Of a stretch of 7,154 bases of DNA, positions 1 through 5,815 are shown in pieces. Under the pieces are notes generated by a model. That model saw only the letters and a program-made list of their open reading frames with translations. It did not search any database and was not told the origin of the DNA. Made by a program: the position numbers and the translations under genes. This stretch comes from Propionibacteriaceae bacterium (GTDB taxonomy: Bacteria > Actinomycetota > Actinomycetes > Propionibacteriales > Propionibacteriaceae). The stretch lies in the NCBI GenBank assembly GCA_003158895.1, contig PMLO01000128.1:34552-41705 (forward strand). Direction: 5' to 3'. Position 1 is the first letter of the stretch. The number at the start of each line of letters is the position of its first letter.

Positions 1-293
1 CGGGCCTCGCGAGCCGCTGCGAGGTGCAGGTTGCGTACGCGATCGGTCGCGCGCACCCGGTGGGCCTGTACGTGGACTGTTTCGGCACGGAGACGGTTCC
101 GCTCGACCAGGTCACCGCGGCGGTCGAGGGTGTCTTCGACCTTCGTCCCGGAGTCATCATTCGCCAGCTCGACCTGCTGCGCCCGATCTACTCGCTCACC
201 ACCAACTACGGCCATTTCGGTCGTGAGCTGAGTGAGTTCACGTGGGAGCGGACCGACAAGGCCGACGCGCTGGCGAAGGCTGTCCGGGGGTAG
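1..293 (+). CDS. metK: S-adenosylmethionine synthetase, C-terminal part (5' truncated)
   Basis: MetK makes S-adenosylmethionine from methionine and ATP in the cytoplasm. The reading frame is open from the left edge (first full codon at position 3), so the gene begins outside the window; about 96 residues plus the TAG stop at 291-293 are visible, roughly the last quarter of a protein that is usually near 400 residues. The visible part is the C-terminal domain of the family. It opens with a CEVQVAYAIG stretch, then AHPVGLYVDCFGT, then the conserved RPIYSLTTNYGHFG block and a closing ERTDKADAL segment, all close to E. coli MetK. A GTG at 24 is an internal valine, not the start. The stop lies three bases before priA, so the two are very probably co-transcribed. 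In actinobacteria metK normally sits just upstream of priA. Its product is the methyl donor for RsmB, encoded further along the cluster. Identity is secure; only the truncation limits the call. Confidence 0.97.
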   Translation, partial: GLASRCEVQVAYAIGRAHPVGLYVDCFGTETVPLDQVTAAVEGVFDLRPGVIIRQLDLLRPIYSLTTNYGHFGRELSEFTWERTDKADALAKAVRG

Positions 294-296
294 ACG

Positions 297-2270
297 TTGG
301 ACCTGCCCGTCGCGCGAGTCCATGTGGACGTCGGGCTGCCACATCTCGACAGGCTGTTCGACTACGCGGTGCCTGAGGCGCTCGAGCATGCCGCCCTGCC
401 TGGCTCCCGTGTACGCGTGAAGTTCGCCGGGCGGTTGGTCGACGGGTACGTCATCGAGCGGGTCGCCGAGAGCGATCAGCCTCGTTTGGCGCCCCTGTCC
501 AAGAGCCTCTCCGACGAGGTCGTGCTCCCGGTCGAGACGATCGAGCTGGTACGGGCGGTGGCCGATCACTACGCGGGCACGTTCTCCGACGTGGTGCGGC
601 TTGCGGTTCCTTCGCGGCACGCGGCGACGGAGAAGGCGGAGACCAAGCCGGTGGCGCCGCAGCCTGAGCCGGATGCGACGCCTGGTCCGCTGGCGGACTA
701 CCCGGACGGCGCGGGCTACCTCAGCGCGCTCGCATCGGGGGCATCGCCTCGGGCGGCCTGGACCGTCGTACCGGTCGCGGCAACCATCGGCGACTGGGCG
801 GAGGGGTTCGCGGCCGCGGCCGCAGCCTGCGTCGCGTCAGGTCGCTCGGCGGTCATCGTCGTGCCCGACCTGAAGGACGTGGCCCGCGTGCTGCCGGCCG
901 TCGAGCGGCGGGTGGGCAGGGCCCTGGTGGCTCGCCAGTCGGCGGACCTGGGACCCTCGGCCCGCTATCGGGCGTTCCTGCGTGGGCTGAGAGGCCAGGC
1001 ACAGGTCGTCGTCGGCACGCGCTCCGCCGTGTTCGCGCCGGTGGCCGACCTGGGACTCATCTGCGTCTGGGACGACGGGGACGACCTGCTCAGCGACCCG
1101 CACGCTCCGTACCCACATGCCCGCGACGTGGCCGCGATCCGCGTCACGGAGCGCGGGGCCGGGATGCTCCTCGGCGCCTACGCGCGCACTGCGGAGGTCC
1201 AGTCGTGGGTGGCCCGAGGCTGGATCCATCCGATCGCGATGACCGCTGACCGGGCCCGTACGGAGGCCCCGGCGGTACGGGTGGTGGCCGATGACGACGT
1301 CGCGCTGGAGCGGGATCCGGCTGCGCGCGCGGCGCGGCTGCCTCACCAGGCGTTCAGCACGGTACGGACGGGACTGGCGCAGGGTCCGGTTCTCGTCCAG
1401 GTGCCGCGAGCCGGGTACGTGGTGAGCCTGAGCTGCCAGACCTGCCGGGAGCCGGTCAGGTGTCCATGCTGCCGCGGCCGGTTGCGTACAGACCTCGTCG
1501 CCGGTTCCAGTGAACCCGTCACGAGCTGTACGTGGTGCGGGCGGGCCGTCCTGGCGTGGAGCTGTCCGCAGTGCGGAGGTACGCGCTGGCGGTCCACGCG
1601 GGTCGGGTCCGAGAGGACGGCCGAAGAGCTCGGCAAAGCGTTCCCGGGTGTCACGGTGAGGCAGTCGTCGATGGGCACGGTGCTCGCGGAGGTCGGCTCC
1701 GAGCCCTGTCTCGTCATCGCCACGCCGGGCGCGGAACCGGTGGCCGAGGGAGGGTACGCGGCCGCGCTGCTGCTCGACGCGGGCGTGCTGCTGAACAGAC
1801 CCGATCTTCGGGCGGGCGAGGAGGCGTTGAGGCGCTGGCTCCAGGCGACGGCGCTCGTGAGACCTGCCACCGACGGGGGCACCGTGCTCGCGGTCGGCCC
1901 GTCCCGGTCGCGCGCGCTTCAGGCGTTGACCCGGGTCGATCCGGTCGGGTTCGCCGAGCGAGAGCTCGCCGAACGGACCGAGGCGGAGCTTCCGCCCGTG
2001 GTGCGCCTGGCCGTCGCACAGGGGGACTGGGGAGCACTCACCGAGCTGGCGGAGACCCTCGCGGCGGTGCCCCACGCGGTCGCTCTCGGTCCGGCGCTCG
2101 TGGACCCCATGGACGACGGTGAGGAGCAGCTGGCGCGGCTGGTGGTCAAGGCGCCGCTCGCATCCGGACCGGCGCTGGTCGACGGCTTGCGAGTGTTCAT
2201 GGCTGGGCGTTCGGCACGGAAAGACCAACGCCCGTTGAGGATCAAGGTCGATCCGGTCGACGTGGGCTGA
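297..2270 (+). CDS. priA: Probable replication restart protein PriA, helicase-degenerate actinobacterial type
   Basis: PriA recognises stalled forks and helps reload the replisome; in most bacteria it is also a 3'-5' helicase. This 657-residue protein has the N-terminal 3'-DNA-binding domain (about residues 4-105, starting VARVHVDVGLPHLDRLFDYAVP), a Pro/Glu-rich linker (about 107-135), a degenerate helicase core and a C-terminal domain ending in KVDPVDVG. All eight zinc-binding cysteines are present (C380, C383, C389, C392, C411, C414, C423, C426). The Walker A loop is not recognisable: the expected place (about 156-167) has no GKT. The DEEH box is replaced by DDGDD (259-263), and the QVAGRAGR-type motif VI is replaced by QATALVRP from residue 516. 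Helicase activity is therefore unlikely, as is known for actinobacterial PriA. The TTG start is chosen because a stop lies two codons upstream in frame and later starts would cut the conserved N-terminus; a GGGGG run at 286-290 may act as a weak Shine-Dalgarno. It is probably co-transcribed with metK. Confidence 0.93.
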   Translation: MDLPVARVHVDVGLPHLDRLFDYAVPEALEHAALPGSRVRVKFAGRLVDGYVIERVAESDQPRLAPLSKSLSDEVVLPVETIELVRAVADHYAGTFSDVVRLAVPSRHAATEKAETKPVAPQPEPDATPGPLADYPDGAGYLSALASGASPRAAWTVVPVAATIGDWAEGFAAAAAACVASGRSAVIVVPDLKDVARVLPAVERRVGRALVARQSADLGPSARYRAFLRGLRGQAQVVVGTRSAVFAPVADLGLICVWDDGDDLLSDPHAPYPHARDVAAIRVTERGAGMLLGAYARTAEVQSWVARGWIHPIAMTADRARTEAPAVRVVADDDVALERDPAARAARLPHQAFSTVRTGLAQGPVLVQVPRAGYVVSLSCQTCREPVRCPCCRGRLRTDLVAGSSEPVTSCTWCGRAVLAWSCPQCGGTRWRSTRVGSERTAEELGKAFPGVTVRQSSMGTVLAEVGSEPCLVIATPGAEPVAEGGYAAALLLDAGVLLNRPDLRAGEEALRRWLQATALVRPATDGGTVLAVGPSRSRALQALTRVDPVGFAERELAERTEAELPPVVRLAVAQGDWGALTELAETLAAVPHAVALGPALVDPMDDGEEQLARLVVKAPLASGPALVDGLRVFMAGRSARKDQRPLRIKVDPVDVG

Positions 2271-2286
2271 GTCACCCCGGCGCGTC

Positions 2287-2317
2287 TTCCGAGTTGTTCA
2301 TCTTGACCCCGTAATGT
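2287..2317 (+). promoter_or_regulatory. Possible promoter for the lysine-rich protein gene
   Basis: The gap after priA contains TAATGT at 2312-2317, which fits the actinobacterial -10 pattern TANNNT, with a weak TTCCGA 19 bases upstream (2287-2292). Transcription would begin near 2324 and leave a leader of about 34 bases that contains the ribosome binding site. The -35 match is only partial, so this is a guess from position and the -10 box; the gene might instead be read from the metK-priA transcript. Confidence 0.3.
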
Positions 2318-2336
2318 CCAGACGAAAGTGAACACT
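2292..2336 (+). repeat. Imperfect inverted repeat in the priA/lysine-rich gene gap
   Basis: TGTTCA at 2295-2300 is the exact reverse complement of TGAACA at 2329-2334. With one-base bulges the arms extend to AGTTGTTCATCTT (2292-2304) and AAGTGAACACT (2326-2336), enclosing 21 bases that include the possible -10 box. It could be an operator flanking the promoter or an RNA hairpin in the leader. No run of T follows, so it does not look like an intrinsic terminator. Chance occurrence is possible. Confidence 0.3.
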
Positions 2337-2343
2337 ACGTGAC

Positions 2344-2350
2344 AGGAGAG
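2344..2350 (+). promoter_or_regulatory. Strong ribosome binding site of the lysine-rich protein gene
   Basis: AGGAGAG lies seven bases before the ATG at 2358. It is the best Shine-Dalgarno match in the window and fixes the start of the small gene. By contrast priA, fmt, rpe and thrC have weak or no such sites, suggesting that this protein is translated strongly, as expected for an abundant DNA-binding protein. Confidence 0.75.
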
Positions 2351-2357
2351 TGACCAG

Positions 2358-2819
2358 ATGGCAAAGGACGACAAGGGCAAGAAGGCCGCTGAGAAGAAGG
2401 CCGCTGAGAAGAAGCTCAAGGCCAAGGCTGCCAAGAAGGCCAAGGAGCTGGCCGCCGCGAAGAAGGCCAAGGAGAAGGCGGCCGCCAAGAAGCTAGCGGC
2501 CAAGGCTGCCGCGGCGAAGAAGGCGACGGCGAAGGCCGACGCCAAGAAGGCCGCCGCGAAGAAGGCCGCGCAGAAGCTGACCGCCGCGAAGAAGGCGACA
2601 GTGAAGGCCGACGCGAAGGCGGCTGTCGTCGAGGCACTGCCGGTCGCATCGACCCCGGCGCTGACGACGCTCGCCGCGGAGCCCGACGCCGTCGATGCCG
2701 TGGTCGCCCCCGACGGGCCGACCCGTCGTCAGCTGCTCGTCACCGCTGGTGAGCTCGGGATCGTGGGCCGTCACCGGATGTCCAAGGAGCAGCTCGAGGC
2801 GGCCGTCGCCGCTCACTGA
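2358..2819 (+). CDS. Histone-H1-like lysine-rich protein with C-terminal Rho-N/SAP-like domain
   Basis: The 153-residue product has three parts. Residues 1-87 are a Lys/Ala tail with 32 lysines, mostly as AAKKA and AAEKK units with a few Glu, likely to form a long basic helix; every lysine codon is AAG. Residues 88-120 are an Ala/Val/Pro linker without basic residues and with several Asp/Glu. Residues 121-153 (RRQLLVTAGELGIVGRHRM, then SKEQLEAAV) align by eye with the Rho termination factor N-terminal helical module (E. coli Rho: ELITLGENMGLENLARMRK). Lys/Ala tails of this sort are known in bacterial H1-like proteins and in the HupB/HupS tails of actinobacteria, where they bind DNA. The inferred role is a nucleoid-associated protein that compacts DNA, or an RNA/DNA binder. 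The start is fixed by AGGAGAG at 2344-2350. The gene is not part of the usual priA-fmt junction as I know it. It has no signal peptide or membrane segment. Function is inferred, not established. Confidence 0.88.
   Translation: MAKDDKGKKAAEKKAAEKKLKAKAAKKAKELAAAKKAKEKAAAKKLAAKAAAAKKATAKADAKKAAAKKAAQKLTAAKKATVKADAKAAVVEALPVASTPALTTLAAEPDAVDAVVAPDGPTRRQLLVTAGELGIVGRHRMSKEQLEAAVAAH
2379..2414 (+). repeat. 15-bp tandem repeat coding the KKAAE units
   Basis: The unit AAGAAGGCCGCTGAG occurs twice in exact tandem (2379-2408) followed by a further AAGAAG. It encodes residues 8-19 of the lysine-rich protein. Because even the wobble positions are identical, it looks like a fairly recent duplication by slippage. 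Confidence 0.7.
2514..2618 (+). repeat. 72-bp-spaced imperfect repeat within the lysine tail
   Basis: Residues 53-63 (AKKATAKADAK, 2514-2546) recur as residues 77-87 (AKKATVKADAK, 2586-2618), differing by one residue and a few wobble bases. The 24-residue offset suggests the tail grew by duplication of a larger module. It is the only part of the tail containing Asp inside the Lys/Ala run apart from the N-terminus. Confidence 0.6.
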
Positions 2820-2823
2820 GCGG
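2809..2823 (+). repeat. Palindrome across the stop codon of the lysine-rich gene
   Basis: CCGCTCA and TGAGCGG are perfect 7-base arms around a single C (2816), and the stop codon TGA is 2817-2819. As RNA it could form only a five-base-pair stem with a five-base loop and no T tract follows, so it is a poor terminator. It lies 20-34 bases upstream of the proposed fmt -10 box, where the -35 region should be, so it could be an operator. Chance is possible in GC-rich DNA. Confidence 0.35.
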
Positions 2824-2842
2824 GGGCGCAGAACACGATCGG

Positions 2843-2848
2843 TACGCT
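2843..2848 (+). promoter_or_regulatory. Possible leaderless promoter -10 box for fmt
   Basis: TACGCT fits TANNNT and ends seven bases before the fmt ATG (2856), placing the transcription start at or next to the start codon. No Shine-Dalgarno is visible in the 20 bases before the ATG. This arrangement is typical of leaderless mRNAs, which are common in actinobacteria. The -35 region is GC-rich and unrecognisable. Confidence 0.45.
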
Positions 2849-2855
2849 TCGGCAT

Positions 2856-3773
2856 ATGCGCCTCGTGTTCGCGGGTACTCCCGTCACCGCCCTGCCGAGC
2901 CTGGACGCGATCGCGGCGAGCGCGCACGAGCTTGTGGGCGTCGTGACGCGACCTGCGTCGCCGCAGGGGCGCAGCGCCCGCCTCGTACCGAGTCCGGTCG
3001 CGAGCTGGGCGCACGAGCACGGCGTCGAGGTGCTGGCGCCGGAGCACCCGAAGGACCGAGACTTCCGCGAGCGGCTGGCCGTGCTCGCTCCCGACTGCTG
3101 CCCGGTCGTCGCGTACGGAGCCCTTCTCCCGCAGCGCACCCTCGACATCCCGGCACATGGCTGGGTGAACCTCCACTTCTCACTGCTGCCTGCGTACCGC
3201 GGCGCAGCACCCGTGCAGCGCGCGATCATGGACGGCGTCCGCGAGACGGGCGCGACGACGTTCCAGATCGTGCGGGAGCTCGACGCGGGACCCGTGTACG
3301 GATCGATCACCGAGTCGGTGGCGCGGCTCGACACCGCAGGAGAGCTGCTCGACCGCCTCGCCGTCCGTGGCGCCCAGCTGCTCGTCGAGACCCTGGACAG
3401 GATCGCGGAGGGTGCCGAGGCGGCGCCCCAGCCGAGCGATGGGCTGTCGTACGCCGCCAAGCTCGAGCTCGACGACGTACGCATCGACTGGACCCGTCCA
3501 TCACAGGAGCTGGCAGACCTGGTCCGCGGGGCGAACCCCGAGCCGGGAGCGTGGACCATGTTCCACGGGGAGCGGTTCAGAGTCCTGCTGGCCGAGCCGT
3601 GTGATGAGCGCGTAGCTACCGGAGTGATCGAGGCGCGCCGCCGCGAGGTGCTCGTCGGTACGGGCTCGGCGGCGCTGCGCCTGCTCACCGTGCAGCCGGT
3701 CGGCAAGAAGCCAATGGCCGGCGCGGACTGGGGCCGAGGCGCCCGACTCTCCGGCGGCGAGGCGTTCGAGTGA
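2856..3773 (+). CDS. fmt: Methionyl-tRNA formyltransferase
   Basis: Fmt transfers a formyl group from 10-formyltetrahydrofolate to the methionine of initiator tRNA, which marks it for bacterial translation initiation. The 305-residue product is close to the 315 of E. coli. The N-terminal Rossmann-like catalytic domain (about 1-190) begins MRLVFAGTPV and carries the catalytic triad N105, H107 and D143 within WVNLHFSLLP-AYRGAAPVQ and ELDAGPVYG. A basic loop, GRSARLVPSPV (38-48), matches the tRNA-contacting loop of the family. The C-terminal OB-like domain (about 205-300) starts after SYAAKLELDDVRIDW and includes the usual late KKPMAGADWGRG segment. The ATG fits the conserved N-terminus exactly and has no Shine-Dalgarno but a -10-like box just upstream. 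The stop overlaps the rsmB start in GTGA, so the two are translationally coupled; fmt-rsmB pairing is widespread in bacteria. All key residues are present. Confidence 0.97.
   Translation: MRLVFAGTPVTALPSLDAIAASAHELVGVVTRPASPQGRSARLVPSPVASWAHEHGVEVLAPEHPKDRDFRERLAVLAPDCCPVVAYGALLPQRTLDIPAHGWVNLHFSLLPAYRGAAPVQRAIMDGVRETGATTFQIVRELDAGPVYGSITESVARLDTAGELLDRLAVRGAQLLVETLDRIAEGAEAAPQPSDGLSYAAKLELDDVRIDWTRPSQELADLVRGANPEPGAWTMFHGERFRVLLAEPCDERVATGVIEARRREVLVGTGSAALRLLTVQPVGKKPMAGADWGRGARLSGGEAFE
3759..3762 (+). promoter_or_regulatory. Ribosome binding site of rsmB inside the fmt 3' end
   Basis: GAGG lies seven bases before the rsmB GTG at 3770, within the last codons of fmt. It supports the overlapping GTGA junction as the real start. 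Confidence 0.5.
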
Positions 3774-5131
3774 GCCCGACAGCTGGCAGGCGACGTCCCG
3801 ATCCGGCCCGCAGGGTCGCATACGACACGGTGCGGACCGTCCATGCCGCAGACGGGTACGCGAACCTGGTGCTCTCGGACCTGCTGTCCGAGCGACGGCT
3901 CTCGCCCCGCGACGCGGCGTTCGCGACGGAGCTGGCCTACGGGATGCTGAAGCGCGAGGGCACGTACGACAAGATCCTGGTCCGCGCGTCGGGCCGTCGG
4001 CTCGACACGCTCCAGCCGGCCGTCGTCGACGTGCTCCGGCTCGGTACGCACCAGCTGCTCGGCATGCGCGTACCCACGCACGCCGCCGTCGGCGCCACGG
4101 TCGATCTGGCCGCGGGGGCGATCGGCGAGCGCGTCGCGGGCGTCGTCAACGCGGTGCTGCGCAGGGTGGCCCAGCGCGACATCGACGGCTGGCTGGACGA
4201 GCTGGTCGGCGATGCGGGCGGCCTCGACGCCGTGGCGCTGCGCAACCACCACCCCGTATGGATCGCCCGCGAGTTCGAGGCCCTGCTGGGCGACGAGACG
4301 GAGGCTGCACTCGAGGCGGACAACGCGTCACCGCGGACGACGCTGGTCGTGCGGCCGGGTCTGTACGAACGGGCTGAGCTCGTGGCAGCCGGCGCCGAGC
4401 CGACCCCCTACTCGCCGTACGGTGCGGTCTGGGCCGGGAACCCCACGGAGCTGGCGGCTGTACGGGATGGGCGTGTGGGCGTCCAGGATGAGGGCAGCCA
4501 GCTGGTCGCCCTCGCGTTGTCCCGGGCGGAAGCACCGCTCGGACCGTGGCTGGACCTCTGCGCCGGACCTGGCGGAAAGGCGGCGCTGCTCGTCGGGCTG
4601 GCCGCCTCCGTCGGTGTACCGGTGCTCGCCGCGGAGCGTCTACCGCACAGGGCCCGGCTCGTCGCGTCGGCCCTGCGGGCGTTCGATCCGGACCAGCGGT
4701 GGGTCATCGCAGCCGACGGGACGAAACCGGCATGGCGTCCCGGAACGTTCGCGCGGGTGCTGGCCGATGTCCCGTGCACGGGTCTGGGCGCGTTGCGGCG
4801 CCGGCCCGAGGCTCGCTGGCGTCGCCGGGAGAGCGATCTCGACGACCTCGTACCGCTGCAGCTTGCGCTCCTGAGGACGGCGGTCGAGTCGCTGGTTCCC
4901 GGGGGAGTGGTCGCGTACGTCACGTGCTCTCCCCACCGTGCCGAGACCGACGACGTGGTGGCGGCGGTCCTCGCCGACGGTGACGTCGAGGTTGTCGACG
5001 CCCCGGCCCTGCTTGCGGAAGTGCCCGATGCGGCCCGCGGCCCGTACCTGCAGCTCTGGCCCCAGCGCCACGGTACGGACGCGATGTTCTGCGCGGTATT
5101 GCGGCGGAAGCCCCCGGGTGACGCTCGATAG
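3770..5131 (+). CDS. rsmB: 16S rRNA (cytosine-967) C5-methyltransferase RsmB/Sun
   Basis: RsmB methylates C5 of a cytosine in 16S rRNA (C967 in E. coli numbering) using S-adenosylmethionine. The 453-residue protein has an N-terminal NusB-like RNA-binding domain (about 10-145, including ARRVAYDTVRTV and the AVVDVLRLGTHQLLGM helix) and a C-terminal Rossmann methyltransferase domain. Visible motifs are VQDEGSQLVALAL (238-250), the SAM loop DLCAGPGGK (262-270), motif IV DVPCTGLGALRRRPEARW with C336, and motif VI VTCSP with C386. These two cysteines are the product-release and catalytic nucleophile pair of the m5C RNA methyltransferases. The protein is slightly longer than E. coli RsmB (429). The GTG start overlaps the fmt stop by four bases and has GAGG seven bases upstream. 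The TAG stop (5129-5131) forms the first half of the possible rpe -10 box. The exact target base cannot be read from the sequence, but NusB fusion and fmt linkage point to the RsmB subfamily. Confidence 0.95.
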   Translation: MSPTAGRRRPDPARRVAYDTVRTVHAADGYANLVLSDLLSERRLSPRDAAFATELAYGMLKREGTYDKILVRASGRRLDTLQPAVVDVLRLGTHQLLGMRVPTHAAVGATVDLAAGAIGERVAGVVNAVLRRVAQRDIDGWLDELVGDAGGLDAVALRNHHPVWIAREFEALLGDETEAALEADNASPRTTLVVRPGLYERAELVAAGAEPTPYSPYGAVWAGNPTELAAVRDGRVGVQDEGSQLVALALSRAEAPLGPWLDLCAGPGGKAALLVGLAASVGVPVLAAERLPHRARLVASALRAFDPDQRWVIAADGTKPAWRPGTFARVLADVPCTGLGALRRRPEARWRRRESDLDDLVPLQLALLRTAVESLVPGGVVAYVTCSPHRAETDDVVAAVLADGDVEVVDAPALLAEVPDAARGPYLQLWPQRHGTDAMFCAVLRRKPPGDAR

Positions 5132-5134
5132 GGT
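5129..5134 (+). promoter_or_regulatory. Possible leaderless promoter -10 box for rpe, overlapping the rsmB stop
   Basis: TAGGGT fits TANNNT and ends six bases before the rpe GTG (5141), the right distance for transcription to start at the GTG. Its first three bases are the TAG stop of rsmB. The alternative reading is that AGGGTG (5130-5135) is a weak Shine-Dalgarno and rpe is simply read from the operon. No clear -35 is seen. Confidence 0.4.
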
Positions 5135-5140
5135 GTTCCC

Positions 5141-5815
5141 GTGACCGTGCGCATCACTCCCAGCATCCTCAACGCCGACCTCGCCAACCTGGCGACGGAG
5201 GTGGGTCGGATCCCGAGCGCCGACTTCATCCACATCGACGTGATGGACAACCACTTCGTACCGAACCTGACGATCGGCCTGCCGGTCGTCGAGTCGCTGC
5301 GGAAGGCCACGACGACCCCGCTGGACATCCACCTCATGATCGCCGACCCCGACCGCTGGGCCCCAGGGTTCGCAGAGGCTGGTGCCGAGTCGGTGACGTT
5401 CCACATGGAGGCCGCGCACGCGCCCGTACGGCTCGCTCGTGAGCTGCGCGCCAAGGGCGCCCGCGCCGGTGTGGCCCTGAACCCGGCGACGCCCATCGAG
5501 GCCTGCGCGACGATGCTCGGCGAGGTCGACATGGTGCTCCTCATGACCGTTGAGCCCGGTTTCGGCGGCCAGACGTTCCTCGACCTCGTGCTGCCGAAGA
5601 TCACGGCGATCCGGAAGCTGGTCTCGGCCGCGAATCTCGACGTGTGGATCCAGGTCGACGGGGGAGTGTCAGTCGAGACGATCGAACGCACCGCCGAAGC
5701 AGGAGCGGACACGTTCGTGGCGGGCTCGGCCGTGTACCGGGCGACGGATCCCGACGCGATGGTGAAGCAGCTGGCCGGCCTGGCGGCGGCGGGCTTTGCG
5801 AGATGCGGGCACTGA
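5141..5815 (+). CDS. rpe: Ribulose-phosphate 3-epimerase
   Basis: Rpe interconverts ribulose 5-phosphate and xylulose 5-phosphate in the pentose phosphate pathway and is a metal-dependent TIM-barrel enzyme. The 224-residue product has normal length. It begins TVRITPSILNADLANL with S8, followed by HIDVMDNHFVPNLTIG (H31, D33), DIHLMI (H64), MTVEPGFGGQ (135-144), VDGGV (D173) and VAGSAVY (193-199). The metal ligands H31, D33, H64 and D173 are all present, and D33 and D173 also serve as the acid-base pair. The GTG start is nine bases after the rsmB stop and places the conserved N-terminal strand correctly. The stop overlaps the following ATG in TGATG. In many actinobacteria rpe follows fmt-rsmB in the same order, so the position confirms the identification. 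Confidence 0.97.
   Translation: MTVRITPSILNADLANLATEVGRIPSADFIHIDVMDNHFVPNLTIGLPVVESLRKATTTPLDIHLMIADPDRWAPGFAEAGAESVTFHMEAAHAPVRLARELRAKGARAGVALNPATPIEACATMLGEVDMVLLMTVEPGFGGQTFLDLVLPKITAIRKLVSAANLDVWIQVDGGVSVETIERTAEAGADTFVAGSAVYRATDPDAMVKQLAGLAAAGFARCGH

Noticed and set aside
837..2228. Long minus-strand frame of 463 codons opposite priA
   Set aside because: Long antisense frames are expected in GC-rich coding DNA; the translation is Arg/Gly/His-rich with no recognisable domain, and the opposite strand is a clear priA.
2271..2300. Intrinsic terminator after priA
   Set aside because: No stable GC stem followed by a T run can be drawn here; the GGG/CCC matches are only three base pairs.
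2303..2308. TTGACC as a consensus-like -35 box upstream of the lysine-rich gene
   Set aside because: No TANNNT box lies 16-19 bases downstream of it (the positions read AAGTGA or AGTGAA), so the TAATGT at 2312-2317 with a weaker -35 is preferred.
2485..2495. Single CTAG, in a rare CTA leucine codon, as a sign of foreign DNA in the lysine-rich gene
   Set aside because: One rare codon is not evidence of transfer; the rest of the gene uses the same G/C-ending codons as its neighbours.
1919..2545. Minus-strand frame of 208 codons rich in Ala/Phe/Leu that looks like a membrane protein
   Set aside because: It is the mirror of the Lys/Ala tail: AAG read backward gives CTT or TTC, and GCC gives hydrophobic codons. 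It has no start signal or family resemblance and overlaps two well-supported genes.
2813..4252. Long minus-strand frame of 479 codons opposite fmt and rsmB
   Set aside because: Low-complexity Ser/Arg/Ala translation opposite two conserved genes with intact motifs; a shadow frame.
4408..5712. Long minus-strand frame of 434 codons opposite rsmB and rpe
   Set aside because: Spans the rsmB/rpe junction antisense, is Ser/Thr/Arg-rich and has no motif; a shadow frame.
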